From: an uncultured Prevotellaceae bacterium
Lineage (GTDB): Bacteria > Bacteroidota > Bacteroidia > Bacteroidales > Muribaculaceae
Direction: 5' to 3'
NCBI GenBank assembly: GCA_900318255.1
Contig: ONJX01000006.1
Span: 8,106 to 72,105 of the forward strand
DNA: 64,000 nucleotides
Below, in pieces: positions 7,565 through 15,805 of the stretch. Position numbers and translations under genes: made by a program. Position 1 is the stretch's first letter, and every line of letters begins with the position of its first letter. The notes below the pieces were generated by a model that saw only the letters and a list, made by a program, of their open reading frames with translations, was not told the DNA's origin and searched no databases.

Positions 7565-8651
7565 ATTTTGCTTTGAAGAACTCCGATTGTTGCTGTATCA
7601 GCTCCTTGTCGTCGAAGTAGTTAATCTTCATGGCGTTGCGCACCTCGTCCATGGTCTTGACGGCCGTCTCGCGGGCTTTGTCGGTGCCGCGGCGCAATAT
7701 GTTGTAGATTTCGGGAATGTCCTGCTCTAGCTCATGACGGCGCTGCCTGATGGGCTCGAGCATCTCGTTGAGGATGCTGTTCAAGAGTTTCTTGCATTTC
7801 ATGTCGCCCAGGCCGCCGCGGCGGTAGTGGTCTTTCATCTCATCGAGGTTGTGATAGTCGGGCAGGTATTTTGCGAAGTCTTCGTCGCTCGAGAAGGCAT
7901 CAAGATAGGTGAACACGGCGTTGCCCTCCACGGTGCCTGGGTCGCTCACGTTCAGGTGGTTGGGGTCGGTGAACATGGAGCGCACTTTTTGCCACACGGT
8001 GTCGGCGTCGTCGCTCAGGTAGATGCAGTTGCCCAAGCTCTTGCTCATCTTCTCCTTGCCGTCGGTGCCAGGCAGGCGGCGTGCTGTCTCGTTCTCGGGC
8101 AGCATGATGTCGGGTTCCACAAGCACATCGCCGTAGGTGCCGTTGAAGCGGCGCACCAGTTCGCGTGTGATTTCTAGCATAGGTTTCTGGTCCTCGCCAG
8201 CGGGCACTATGTCGGCCTTGAAGAGGGTGATGTCGGCCGCCTGGCTCACGGGGTAGCAGAAGAATCCCAGGGGTATGTTAGCCTCAAAGTTGCGCATCTT
8301 AATCTCGGTCTTCACCGTTGGGTTGCGCTCCACGCGGCTCACGGTGATGAGGTTCATCAGGTAGGTGGTAAGCTCGGCGAGTTCAGGAATGTGGCTCTGG
8401 ATGAAGATGATGCACTTCTCCGGGTCGAGACCTGCCGAGAGGTAGTCGAGAGCCACCTCAATTATGTTTTGGCGTATCTTCTCGGGGTTGTCGGCATTGT
8501 CGGTGAGTGCCTGCACATCGGCCATAAAGACAAACATTTTCTCATAATCACCTGCGTTTTGCAGTTCTACGCGTCGGCGCAGCGAGCCCACATAGTGTCC
8601 CAGGTGGAGCTTGCCTGTGGGGCGGTCGCCCGTCAATATAACTTTTCCCAT
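7563..8651 (-). CDS. trpS: Tryptophan--tRNA ligase
   Basis: TrpS charges tRNA-Trp in the cytoplasm. The 362-residue protein is a class I synthetase with the HIGH-equivalent GKLHLGHYVG at residues 13-22 and the KMSKS loop at 201-205. The start at 8651 gives the normal N terminus MGKVILTGDRPTG. It is a single gene: downstream is the bidirectional terminator, and upstream is the truncated SNF2 gene on the same strand, about 100 bp away. Confidence 0.97.
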   Translation of the reverse strand: MGKVILTGDRPTGKLHLGHYVGSLRRRVELQNAGDYEKMFVFMADVQALTDNADNPEKIRQNIIEVALDYLSAGLDPEKCIIFIQSHIPELAELTTYLMNLITVSRVERNPTVKTEIKMRNFEANIPLGFFCYPVSQAADITLFKADIVPAGEDQKPMLEITRELVRRFNGTYGDVLVEPDIMLPENETARRLPGTDGKEKMSKSLGNCIYLSDDADTVWQKVRSMFTDPNHLNVSDPGTVEGNAVFTYLDAFSSDEDFAKYLPDYHNLDEMKDHYRRGGLGDMKCKKLLNSILNEMLEPIRQRRHELEQDIPEIYNILRRGTDKARETAVKTMDEVRNAMKINYFDDKELIQQQSEFFKAK

Positions 8652-8753
8652 ATTATTAAGATGTGTTTTAATAGTTTTTTCAAAAATTAAGTTGCAAAAT
8701 TACAGCTTTTAATCTAAATAAGCAACATGATGTTTAAAAAAATCATGCTTGCC

Positions 8754-8987
8754 TCACTTTCCGGTCAAGGTGAAAATCTCGTTAAGTTCCTTGTTGCTTA
8801 GCTGTCCTATCCAGTTTTCTCCAGTGGCGACAGTCATGTTAGCGAGTTCTTTTTTGCTCTGTATCATCTCGTCGATGCGCTCTTCAAAAGTGCCCTTGGT
8901 GATGAAGCGATGCACAATTACGTTGCGGTGCTGGCCGATGCGGTAAGCACGGTCGGTGGCTTGGGCTTCGACGGCGGGGTTCCACCA
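8754..8987 (-). pseudogene. 3' remnant of a SNF2-family DEAD/DEAH-box helicase
   Basis: Read on the minus strand, about 78 codons encode the end of an SNF2 helicase: WWNPAVEAQATDRAYRIGQH (helicase motif VI, with the arginine finger), then NVIVHRFITKGTFEERIDEM, then GENWIGQLSNKELNEIF, ending with TGA at 8754. The family homology begins abruptly at the WW pair (8987). Beyond it the frame enters the repeat array, so all upstream domains are missing, including the ATP-binding lobe. There is no start codon in family-like sequence. An intact gene would be about 900-1200 codons. Either a repeat-mediated rearrangement removed the rest, or the assembly was wrongly joined across the repeat. Confidence 0.8.
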
Positions 8988-9378
8988 CGCTGGTTTTGTC
9001 GCTCGCTTGCGCTTCGCTGGTTTTGGCGCTCGCTTGCGCTTCGCTGGTTTTGTCGCTCGCTTGCGCTTAGCTGGTTTTGTCGCTTCGCTTGCGCTTCGCT
9101 GGTTTTGTCGCTTCGCTTGCGCTTCGCTGGTTTTGTCGCTTCGCTTGCGCTCGCTGGTTTTGTCGCTTCGCTGGTTTTGGCGGTCGCTTGCGCTTCGCTG
9201 GTTTTGGCGCTTGCTTGCGCTCGCTGGTTTTGTCGCTCGCTTGCGCTTCGCTGGTTTTGGCGATCGCTTGCGCTCGCTGGTTTTGTCGCTCGCTTGCGCT
9301 TCGCTGGTTTTGGCGATCGCTTGCGCTTCGCTGGTTTTGTCGCTCGCTTGCGCTCGCTGTTTTGACGGTCGCTGGTCG
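8988..9378. repeat. Long CGCTGGTTTTG repeat array abutting the truncated helicase
   Basis: About 390 bp of imperfect units of the modules CGCTCGCTTGCGCTTCG and CTGGTTTTGTCG or CTGGTTTTGGCG. Roughly 15 copies of CTGGTTTTG are spaced irregularly by 17-33 bp. The left edge cuts into the SNF2 gene and the right edge stops at the end of the CvfB-like gene. There are no unique spacers of constant length, so it is not a CRISPR array. Confidence 0.93.
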
Positions 9379-9379
9379 C

Positions 9380-10207
9380 TTAAATGAGTGTTACTTGCTC
9401 GCCTAGTGCCACTTTGTGCTGCCTGTAGAGCAAGCCAAGGGCTTTCTTGAAGTCTTTTTTGCTGCAGTTGAAGGTGCGCTGTATTTCCTCGGGTGAGGAC
9501 TTGTCGCCCAGGAGCATCGCTCCGTTGTTCTCTTGCATATAACGGAGGATGTCGCTGGCGACGTCGTCGATGCGCATCTTCTCGATTTTGGCGAGCGTGA
9601 CGTCGATTTTGTCGTCATCGCGCACTTGCTTGATGAATCCGGTATGATGTTCGCCAATGTTAACGGGCTGATAGAGCTCGTTGTTATAGATCATTCCCCA
9701 GTGCTTGCCATCAACAATGACTCGGTAACCTATCTCTTGTTGCTGCACGATGAGCACGTCAACCTTCTGGCGGTGGTAGAAATCGGGTCGCGAGTTGTTC
9801 AGGAACTTGTCGAGCTTAGCGCTTGCCACGATGCGCTGGCTGGTGGGGTCGAGGTAGATATAGACGATGTAGCTGCGTCCTGCCTGCATGCGCACTCGCT
9901 GTTCGCGGAATGGCACCAGCAGGTCTTTAGCAGCGAGTCCCCAGTCGAGGAAGGCACCGATGGCGTTGACAGCTTTCACCCTCAAGAGGCAGAACTGCCC
10001 CACGGTTGCGAAAGGGTGCTCGGTAGTGGCCACTGGTCGGTTCTCTGAGTCGTGATACACAAACACCTCAATCTTGTCATCTAGCTCCTCGTCGCCGGTG
10101 AGGTATCGCTTGGGGAGCAGCACCTCATTGCCTTCGTCATCGATCAGGTAAGCTCCGAAATCGACGAAACGGTTAATTATTAAATTATTGTATTGCCCAG
10201 TTTTCAT
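9380..10207 (-). CDS. S1 RNA-binding domain protein, CvfB/YitL family
   Basis: A 275-residue cytoplasmic protein of the CvfB type: tandem S1-like OB-fold modules followed by a C-terminal winged helix. Readable parts are an N-terminal S1-like domain (YNNLIINRFVDFGAYLID), a second (FCLLRVKAVNAIGAFLDWGL), a third (VDVLIVQQQEIGYRVIVDGK) and a C-terminal helix-turn-helix-like segment (EEIQRTFNCSKKDFKKALGL). Family members bind RNA and affect virulence gene expression in Gram-positives; the role in Bacteroidales is not established. Its stop codon lies a few bases from the repeat array. The start MKTGQYNNLI at 10207 is standard. Confidence 0.87.
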   Translation of the reverse strand: MKTGQYNNLIINRFVDFGAYLIDDEGNEVLLPKRYLTGDEELDDKIEVFVYHDSENRPVATTEHPFATVGQFCLLRVKAVNAIGAFLDWGLAAKDLLVPFREQRVRMQAGRSYIVYIYLDPTSQRIVASAKLDKFLNNSRPDFYHRQKVDVLIVQQQEIGYRVIVDGKHWGMIYNNELYQPVNIGEHHTGFIKQVRDDDKIDVTLAKIEKMRIDDVASDILRYMQENNGAMLLGDKSSPEEIQRTFNCSKKDFKKALGLLYRQHKVALGEQVTLI

Positions 10208-10546
10208 TTTTCTTATTGTCTATTATTTACTTAATAAAATGGCTATTAATTATGCTGATGCAAAGTAACGAAAAAAAGGGGAGGGGAGTTGTTAAAGATG
10301 GTTAATTTGAAGGCTTGCTATGCAGTATTTGACCAGCTCATGTGTTTAGATGGTGAAAAATAGGCGAGAAAGACTATTTTTTATACATGTTCAGTCATTT
10401 TTGGCATGAGATTTGTAACAGAATTGAAAAACTTTGTGTAGCTTTGCAGTTTAACTTAGCAGTTTTTAAACTTTTATAGAGTTTAATAGTCTAAAGAGCA
10501 ACTGAGGATACCGTTGAATATTAATAATTTAAAACATAAAAGCACT
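10208..10546. other. Intergenic region with divergent promoter signals
   Basis: This AT-rich gap separates two divergent genes. Facing the secreted-protein gene is a -7-like element TAGCTTTG (10439-10446), with TTTG 23 nt upstream (10412-10415), a spacer slightly longer than usual. On the other strand, TTACTTTG near 10263-10270 could serve the CvfB-like gene. A purine run (GAAAAAAAGGGGAGGGGAG) lies at about 10271. No coding sequence is seen. Confidence 0.5.
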
Positions 10547-11755
10547 ATGAACTACAAATTATTCACTCTAATGGGTGCCTTGCTAGTGGGCTGCGCCTGC
10601 GTCATGGCACAGGATTATGAGGACGACATCTACTATGATGGCAGCAAGGAGACCAAGACGGTCAAGGTTGTCACCAAGCAGGTGCCACCATCTTCGGGTT
10701 ATTATGGAGAACTCACTACCCAGGTTACTCCACTCACGGGAGTTGTCAACGGTCGTGATGTTGACGAGTATAACCGCCGCTACAACAATTACGATGAGAG
10801 CGACACTGTGTATCTTACCGAGGAGGAGTTTGCCAACACTCGTCGCATAGAGAAGTTTCACAACCCCACTATCGTGATACGCAGCAACGACCCTGACCTT
10901 ATTGAGTATTACTTCGATAGCACCCCAACGGTAAACCTCATCGTGGGTACCGACTGGAGCTGGGGACCATACTGGGGCTGGGGCTATCGCTATTATGACC
11001 CCTGGTACAGCTGGTCGTGGGGATGGAATGATCCCTGGTACTACAGCGGCTGGTATGGCTGGGGCTGGTATGGCGGTTATCGCTATCATCCGTGGTCTTA
11101 CTGGGGACGCCCATGGGGTGGCTACTGGGGTAGCTACTGGGGCGGTGGCTACTGGGGAAGGCCCTATCACTGGGATAGTGGCTGGTATGGATACCGTGGC
11201 CATCACTACAACAGTGGTTACAACGGCCGTCGCCCAGGCTTGAACTATCATGGCAATCGTGGCAATAGTGGATATGACGGCCATGGCAGATATGCTGGCA
11301 ACTCTGGGCGCTCAACAGTCTCGGGCCACAATGGTATAAACCGCGGCAACCTCGACAAGGGAGGTTATGCTGGCGGACGAGGCACTATGCGACCCGGAAA
11401 CCGCTCTTATAATGACGGCGCCACAGCTGGCGGAGGTCGCTCTTCGGGCGGATACAGCGGCGGCTCTACTGGTAGAAGCACCTACACTCCCTCTACACGA
11501 AGTCATGGTGGCGGTCGTAGCTACACCCCCTCGGGTTCTTCGGGACGCAGCTACACTCCATCAACAGGTGGCACCTCTCGCAGCTACACTCCATCAACAG
11601 GTGGCACTAGGAGCAGTGGCGGCTTCTCGGGCGGTGGTCGCAGCAGTGGCGGCTTCTCGGGTGGTAGCCATGGCGGCGGTGGCGGCTTCTCAGGCGGCCA
11701 TGGCGGCGGAGGAGGTCACAGTGGCGGTGGCGGTGGTCACGGCGGGCGCCGATAA
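10547..11755 (+). CDS. Secreted Trp/Tyr/Gly-rich protein with Gly/Ser repeat tail, function unknown
   Basis: I do not recognise a functional family. The 402-residue product has a signal peptide (MNYKLFTLMGALLVGCACVMAQ) and an N-terminal part with acidic and Tyr-rich segments. A central region (about residues 130-225) is very rich in Trp, Tyr and Gly (DWSWGPYWGWGYRYYDPWY). The C-terminal 150 residues are low-complexity, with repeated SYTPSTGGT and SSGGFSGG units and a Gly/His end. The cysteine at about residue 15-17 could alternatively act as a lipobox. An in-frame ATG at 10514 is possible but would put extra charge before the signal peptide. Composition suggests an extracellular or cell-surface structural or adhesive role, which is inference only. 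Confidence 0.75.
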   Translation: MNYKLFTLMGALLVGCACVMAQDYEDDIYYDGSKETKTVKVVTKQVPPSSGYYGELTTQVTPLTGVVNGRDVDEYNRRYNNYDESDTVYLTEEEFANTRRIEKFHNPTIVIRSNDPDLIEYYFDSTPTVNLIVGTDWSWGPYWGWGYRYYDPWYSWSWGWNDPWYYSGWYGWGWYGGYRYHPWSYWGRPWGGYWGSYWGGGYWGRPYHWDSGWYGYRGHHYNSGYNGRRPGLNYHGNRGNSGYDGHGRYAGNSGRSTVSGHNGINRGNLDKGGYAGGRGTMRPGNRSYNDGATAGGGRSSGGYSGGSTGRSTYTPSTRSHGGGRSYTPSGSSGRSYTPSTGGTSRSYTPSTGGTRSSGGFSGGGRSSGGFSGGSHGGGGGFSGGHGGGGGHSGGGGGHGGRR

Positions 11756-11823
11756 TATCGTAATATCGCACTCTTGTGAAATAATATAATTTAAATTAAA
11801 CACCAATTTTTGAACATTTAACA

Positions 11824-13407
11824 ATGAAAAAAATATATATTGCATTATTGCTTGGAGGAGCAGCGCTCATGGCAAATGCTCAGGCAACATTTGATGTCCT
11901 AAAGATGTCTGAAACAGAGTTGAGTGGTACGTCTCGTTACATGTCGATGGCTGGCGCTTTTGGCGCTCTCGGCGGTGACGTGTCGGCGGTAGCGCAGAAC
12001 CCTGGTGGCATAGGTGTGTATCGCAGCAGCGACATCTCGGCAACGATGAACCTCAACTTCCTCTCAACAAAGACTGCTGGCGACAAGCTCAGCGACACCA
12101 AGTTCTGGTTCAACAATGTGGGATATGTGGGCTCAATGAAAATCGACAATGATTTCTTCAGGTATTTCAACTGGGGTTTCTCCTATAACCGCATCAACTC
12201 CTATAAACGTCGCTATCAAGGTGGTTATAGCACAGGCCATTCTATCACCAACAAGATTGCCGACAACCTTAACGCTGGTGGATGGATTGACCAAGACCTC
12301 TCGGCTAATCAGTACTCTGGCAATATCTTCTATGAAAGCAATGCTCCCTGGCTGGGCATCCTGGCCTACCAGTCCTATCTGCTCAACAGCAATGTTGATG
12401 GCTCGTTCAAAGGGCTTGCTAATATAGAAAATTACCAGACTTCGGGTAAAGCTAATTTCCTGGTTGATGAGAAAGGACACACCGATGAGTATAACATCAC
12501 GCTGGGTGGTAACTTCAAGAACACCGTGTTCTGGGGCCTGAACTTTGGCATCACCGACCTGCGCTTCGACAGCTATCAGTACTATGGCGAGGATCTTGAC
12601 AATGCCGAGATTTATGACTATAATGCTAATAATGGCAGCACCACTAAGGGCTATGCCGGCTTCGACTTCCAGTCGCAGCAAGAGACCCGTGGCACTGGCT
12701 ATAACTTCAAGTTTGGTGTGATTGTTAAGCCCATCAATCAACTCCGCATTGGTGCCGCATTCCACACTCCCACTTATTATGACATGAAAGACCTTTACAA
12801 GGTGTATAGTGGTTTTGACCTGCAGGCCGACCTTGATCCTAACATGTACTCCGGGAACTATGAGACTGGCGCAACAGGCTACTACGATGAGTATCGCTAC
12901 ACTATAAAGACTCCCTGGAAGTTTATGGGCAGCCTCGCTGTGGTGCCCACCAGCAAGGGGTTGATTAGCTTTGACTATGAATATGTGGGCGCTAACACCA
13001 TGCGCTGTGGCGACGAGCGTGGCTACAACTATGGCGACACAGAATACTATATTAAAAATCAGCTGCAAGCCCAGCACACCGTGCGCGTGGGTGCCGAGTA
13101 TCGTGTGACACCCAGCTTCAGCTTGCGTGCTGGTTATGCTTACCAGACTTCTCCAGTAAAGGATGAGGTGAAGGGTGTGGCCAACGACAATGTGGATGTG
13201 GTATCGAGCAACTACATGTATCAGTATGACAAGAACAACCAGTACATCACTTGTGGCCTGGGCTATCGCTACAAGAAGTTCTATCTCGATGCAGCCTATG
13301 TGCACCACAACCGCACCAGCCACTATCACGCTTATCCTGGCGAGCAAGGCGAGGAGGTGAAAGACAACAACAACAAGGTTTCATTGACACTAGGATTTAG
13401 ATTCTGA
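11824..13407 (+). CDS. Outer membrane protein, OmpP1/FadL/TodX-like
   Basis: A 527-residue outer membrane beta-barrel with signal peptide MKKIYIALLLGGAALMANAQ. The segment SRYMSMAGAFGALGGDVSAV, followed by AQNPGGIGVYRSSD, is the N-terminal hatch signature of the FadL group (AxxGAxGGDxSAxxxNPAG). The last strands alternate aromatic residues and end in LTLGFRF with a terminal Phe, as outer membrane barrels do. The family imports hydrophobic compounds; the substrate here is unknown. It follows the secreted-protein gene after 68 bp. A strong terminator lies at 13455. Confidence 0.88.
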   Translation: MKKIYIALLLGGAALMANAQATFDVLKMSETELSGTSRYMSMAGAFGALGGDVSAVAQNPGGIGVYRSSDISATMNLNFLSTKTAGDKLSDTKFWFNNVGYVGSMKIDNDFFRYFNWGFSYNRINSYKRRYQGGYSTGHSITNKIADNLNAGGWIDQDLSANQYSGNIFYESNAPWLGILAYQSYLLNSNVDGSFKGLANIENYQTSGKANFLVDEKGHTDEYNITLGGNFKNTVFWGLNFGITDLRFDSYQYYGEDLDNAEIYDYNANNGSTTKGYAGFDFQSQQETRGTGYNFKFGVIVKPINQLRIGAAFHTPTYYDMKDLYKVYSGFDLQADLDPNMYSGNYETGATGYYDEYRYTIKTPWKFMGSLAVVPTSKGLISFDYEYVGANTMRCGDERGYNYGDTEYYIKNQLQAQHTVRVGAEYRVTPSFSLRAGYAYQTSPVKDEVKGVANDNVDVVSSNYMYQYDKNNQYITCGLGYRYKKFYLDAAYVHHNRTSHYHAYPGEQGEEVKDNNNKVSLTLGFRF

Positions 13408-13454
13408 GAAAATAATTCCTTTCGCGCCATTGAGCGTAAATTAATAGTGAGATT

Positions 13455-13487
13455 AGGAGGCATTGTTAATAAAATGCCTCCTTTTTT
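13455..13487 (+). terminator. Intrinsic terminator after the FadL-like gene
   Basis: The arms AGGAGGCATT (13455-13464) and AATGCCTCCT (13473-13482) enclose a short loop and are followed by a T-run to 13487. Confidence 0.9.
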
Positions 13488-13488
13488 C

Positions 13489-13669
13489 AAGGTGGGTTCA
13501 ATAAATTAAGCAAAAGTAAAAAATGTGTTTTTGGTTGTATTTTGTTTTCTGTCGGCATCTTTTTATCTAAAGTCTTGAAATGTAGCCCGCTACTATTCCT
13601 CAACTTTGTATAAAAACCTGCTCGGCATAAATTCAAAATCCATCTCAATTAATTTATAGAACCCACCTT
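13489..13669. mobile_element. MITE-like element with 21-bp inverted terminal repeats
   Basis: AAGGTGGGTTCAATAAATTAA (13489-13509) is matched in reverse complement at 13649-13669 with 20 of 21 positions identical. The 139-bp interior is AT-rich and has no long open frame. Total length is 181 bp, in the size range of non-autonomous MITEs. No convincing target-site duplication is visible, and the left end abuts the terminator T-run. It could also be the deleted ends of an insertion sequence, or a very long stem-loop in the leader of the next gene. Confidence 0.55.
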
Positions 13670-13723
13670 AGTGCAGTTATCAACCTTTTTCACTATCTTT
13701 GAAAACTTTTTTGCAACTAGCTC

Positions 13724-15805
13724 ATGAACATGGTAAATCTGGAAAATATCGACCTTGACAATGTGGAGTTCCAAAATGCTTGGAACCTGATACGCAACAC
13801 CCGTCGATCGGTATTTCTAACGGGCAAGGCCGGCACTGGCAAGAGCACGTTCCTCAAATATATATGTGCCAATACCAGCAAGGAGCACGTGGTGCTCGCT
13901 CCCACGGGCATAGCTGCCGTGAACGTGGGAGGCCAAACGCTGCACTCATTCTTCAAGATTCCGTTTAAGCCACTGCTCCCTGACGACCCCGACTTCTCGC
14001 CTCGCCGCATCCGCAAGACTCTGCGCTACTCGGCACAGAAGGTGAAGCTCATCAAGAAACTCGAACTAATCATCATCGACGAGATCTCGATGGTGCGATG
14101 CGACATCATCGACTTTATCGACAAAGTGCTGCGCATCTATTCGGGCAACATGCGAGAAGCCTTCGGCGGCAAGCAGTTGCTCTTTGTGGGCGACATCTTT
14201 CAGCTAGAGCCGGTAATCACCCGCGACATGCGCGACATCTTGCGACGATATTACCAGCAGTTCTTCTTCTTCAACGCCAAGGTGTTTAATAGCTTGGGCT
14301 TGATACCCATTGAGCTACGCAAGATTTACCGCCAAACCGACAGCACTTTTATTGCCATGCTCGACCGTGTGCGCGTGAGCCATGCCAGCAACAGCGACCT
14401 GCAGCAGCTCAACAGCCGATGCAATCTTGACTACCAAGAGCCCGACAACGGCCTGGTGATGACCCTTGCCACACGTCGCGACACGGTAGATTCTATCAAC
14501 GACGCTCACATGCAGGCTCTGGATACTCCCGAATATGTGTTCATGGGCGAGGTGACCGACCTCTTCCCCGACAACGACCTGCCCACCAGCAAAGAGCTTG
14601 TGATAAAGAAAGGGGCACAGGTCATATTCATTCGCAACGACAAGGAAGGGCGGTGGGTGAATGGCACACTGGGAATGGTGGCAGAGGTCGATGACAGCGG
14701 CATAGTGGTCGAGCTTGAGAATGGCGACAGCTACGCCCTTGAGCAAGAGATTTGGGAGAACGTGCAATATACCTACGACGAGAAAGAGAAAAAGGTGATA
14801 GAGAACGTGGTGGGGACTTTCAAGCAGTTTCCCATTAAGCCCGCATGGGCACTCACGGTACACAAGAGCCAGGGCTTGACGTTCAACAACATCGTCATTG
14901 ACTTTGCCGGAGGCGCGTTCTCTAGTGGGCAGACCTATGTCGCCCTGTCGCGATGCACGTCGCTCGAGGGCATCACGCTACTGCGGCCACTGTCGCAGCG
15001 CGACATCATCGTCAACACAGCCATCGTTGACTTTAGCCGCCAGTTCAACAACCAGTCCACTATCAACGATGCCATCATGGTGGAGAAGGCCAACGGGCTC
15101 TACACAATGGCATCTATCGCCTTCGACCACGACGACTTTGCGCGCGCTGTTGACTGCTTTGCACAGGCGATGGAAATTCACAACGTGATAAGCGACCCAT
15201 TAGCTAAACGCCTCATAAAGTTTAAGTTCAACAAATTCAACCGGCTTAATGAGAAAATCAAGTGCCTGGAAGAAGTTATCGATGCCCAGAACAAGCAACT
15301 GCATGACCTGGCAGCTGAGTTCACGGCGATGGGTGACCAGTCGCTGGGCATGGGCACGCTGGCACAAGAAGATGAGGTCATTTATGGCAATGCCAAGCCA
15401 CACCTCGACGAGATTGCCATAAAATCGGCACTCGCCAATTACAACAAGGCTCTGCGGCTGAGCGAGGACTTTGTGCCCGCGATGCTCGGCAAGGCCCGCT
15501 TGCTCAATGCGATAGGGGAGACCGATCAGGCTCTGGAGCAGCTCAATGTGATTCTCTCTAAAAACAAGAACTGCTATGATGCTCTCATGGCACTGGCGGC
15601 AATCAACGAGAAGCAAAAAGACCTGCCTGCCGCCATTAAAGCCCTGAAGCGTGCCACAAAAGCGTCACGCACCGCCGTTGAGCCCCATGTGAAGCTGGCC
15701 GACATTTACGAGAAAATAGGGCTTGACGACCTTGCCGACGAGCACAACGAGATAGCCAAGCAACTGAGAAGTCAACAAAAGAAACCTCGCCGCAAGAAGA
15801 AATGA
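13724..15805 (+). CDS. Pif1/RecD-like superfamily 1 helicase with C-terminal TPR domain
   Basis: A 693-residue protein with an N-terminal SF1 helicase: Walker A GKAGTGKST (34-42), LAPTGIAAVNVGG, Walker B LELIIIDEISMV with DE at 119-120, the GDIFQLEPV motif, and the late motifs ALTVHKSQGLTF and YVALSRC. From about residue 460 the chain turns helical with TPR-like repeats (MVEKANGLYTMASIAF, ALANYNKALRLSEDF, AIKALKRATKASR) and a basic tail KKPRRKKK. A fused TPR module suggests docking to a partner protein. A -7 element TATCTTTG at 13694-13701 precedes the start by about 25 bp. The stop overlaps the next start (ATGA), so the two genes are translationally coupled. Confidence 0.9.
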   Translation: MNMVNLENIDLDNVEFQNAWNLIRNTRRSVFLTGKAGTGKSTFLKYICANTSKEHVVLAPTGIAAVNVGGQTLHSFFKIPFKPLLPDDPDFSPRRIRKTLRYSAQKVKLIKKLELIIIDEISMVRCDIIDFIDKVLRIYSGNMREAFGGKQLLFVGDIFQLEPVITRDMRDILRRYYQQFFFFNAKVFNSLGLIPIELRKIYRQTDSTFIAMLDRVRVSHASNSDLQQLNSRCNLDYQEPDNGLVMTLATRRDTVDSINDAHMQALDTPEYVFMGEVTDLFPDNDLPTSKELVIKKGAQVIFIRNDKEGRWVNGTLGMVAEVDDSGIVVELENGDSYALEQEIWENVQYTYDEKEKKVIENVVGTFKQFPIKPAWALTVHKSQGLTFNNIVIDFAGGAFSSGQTYVALSRCTSLEGITLLRPLSQRDIIVNTAIVDFSRQFNNQSTINDAIMVEKANGLYTMASIAFDHDDFARAVDCFAQAMEIHNVISDPLAKRLIKFKFNKFNRLNEKIKCLEEVIDAQNKQLHDLAAEFTAMGDQSLGMGTLAQEDEVIYGNAKPHLDEIAIKSALANYNKALRLSEDFVPAMLGKARLLNAIGETDQALEQLNVILSKNKNCYDALMALAAINEKQKDLPAAIKALKRATKASRTAVEPHVKLADIYEKIGLDDLADEHNEIAKQLRSQQKKPRRKKK

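Noticed and set aside
8988..9378. CRISPR array
   Set aside because: There are no constant-length repeats separated by unique spacers; the units are two alternating modules of irregular spacing, and no cas genes lie nearby.
8910..9406. Overlapping long open frames rich in Leu, Arg, Trp and Phe over the repeat array (similar ones at 3459-3828 and 53573-53972)
   Set aside because: All frames are open because the CGCTGGTTTTG modules contain no stops. The translations are simple repeats, differ with frame and strand, and have no start or ribosome-binding context.
12133..13347. 404-codon minus-strand frame opposite the FadL-like gene
   Set aside because: It is a shadow of a strongly supported outer membrane protein gene with signal peptide and terminal Phe. 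The antisense product has low-complexity Val/Ile composition.
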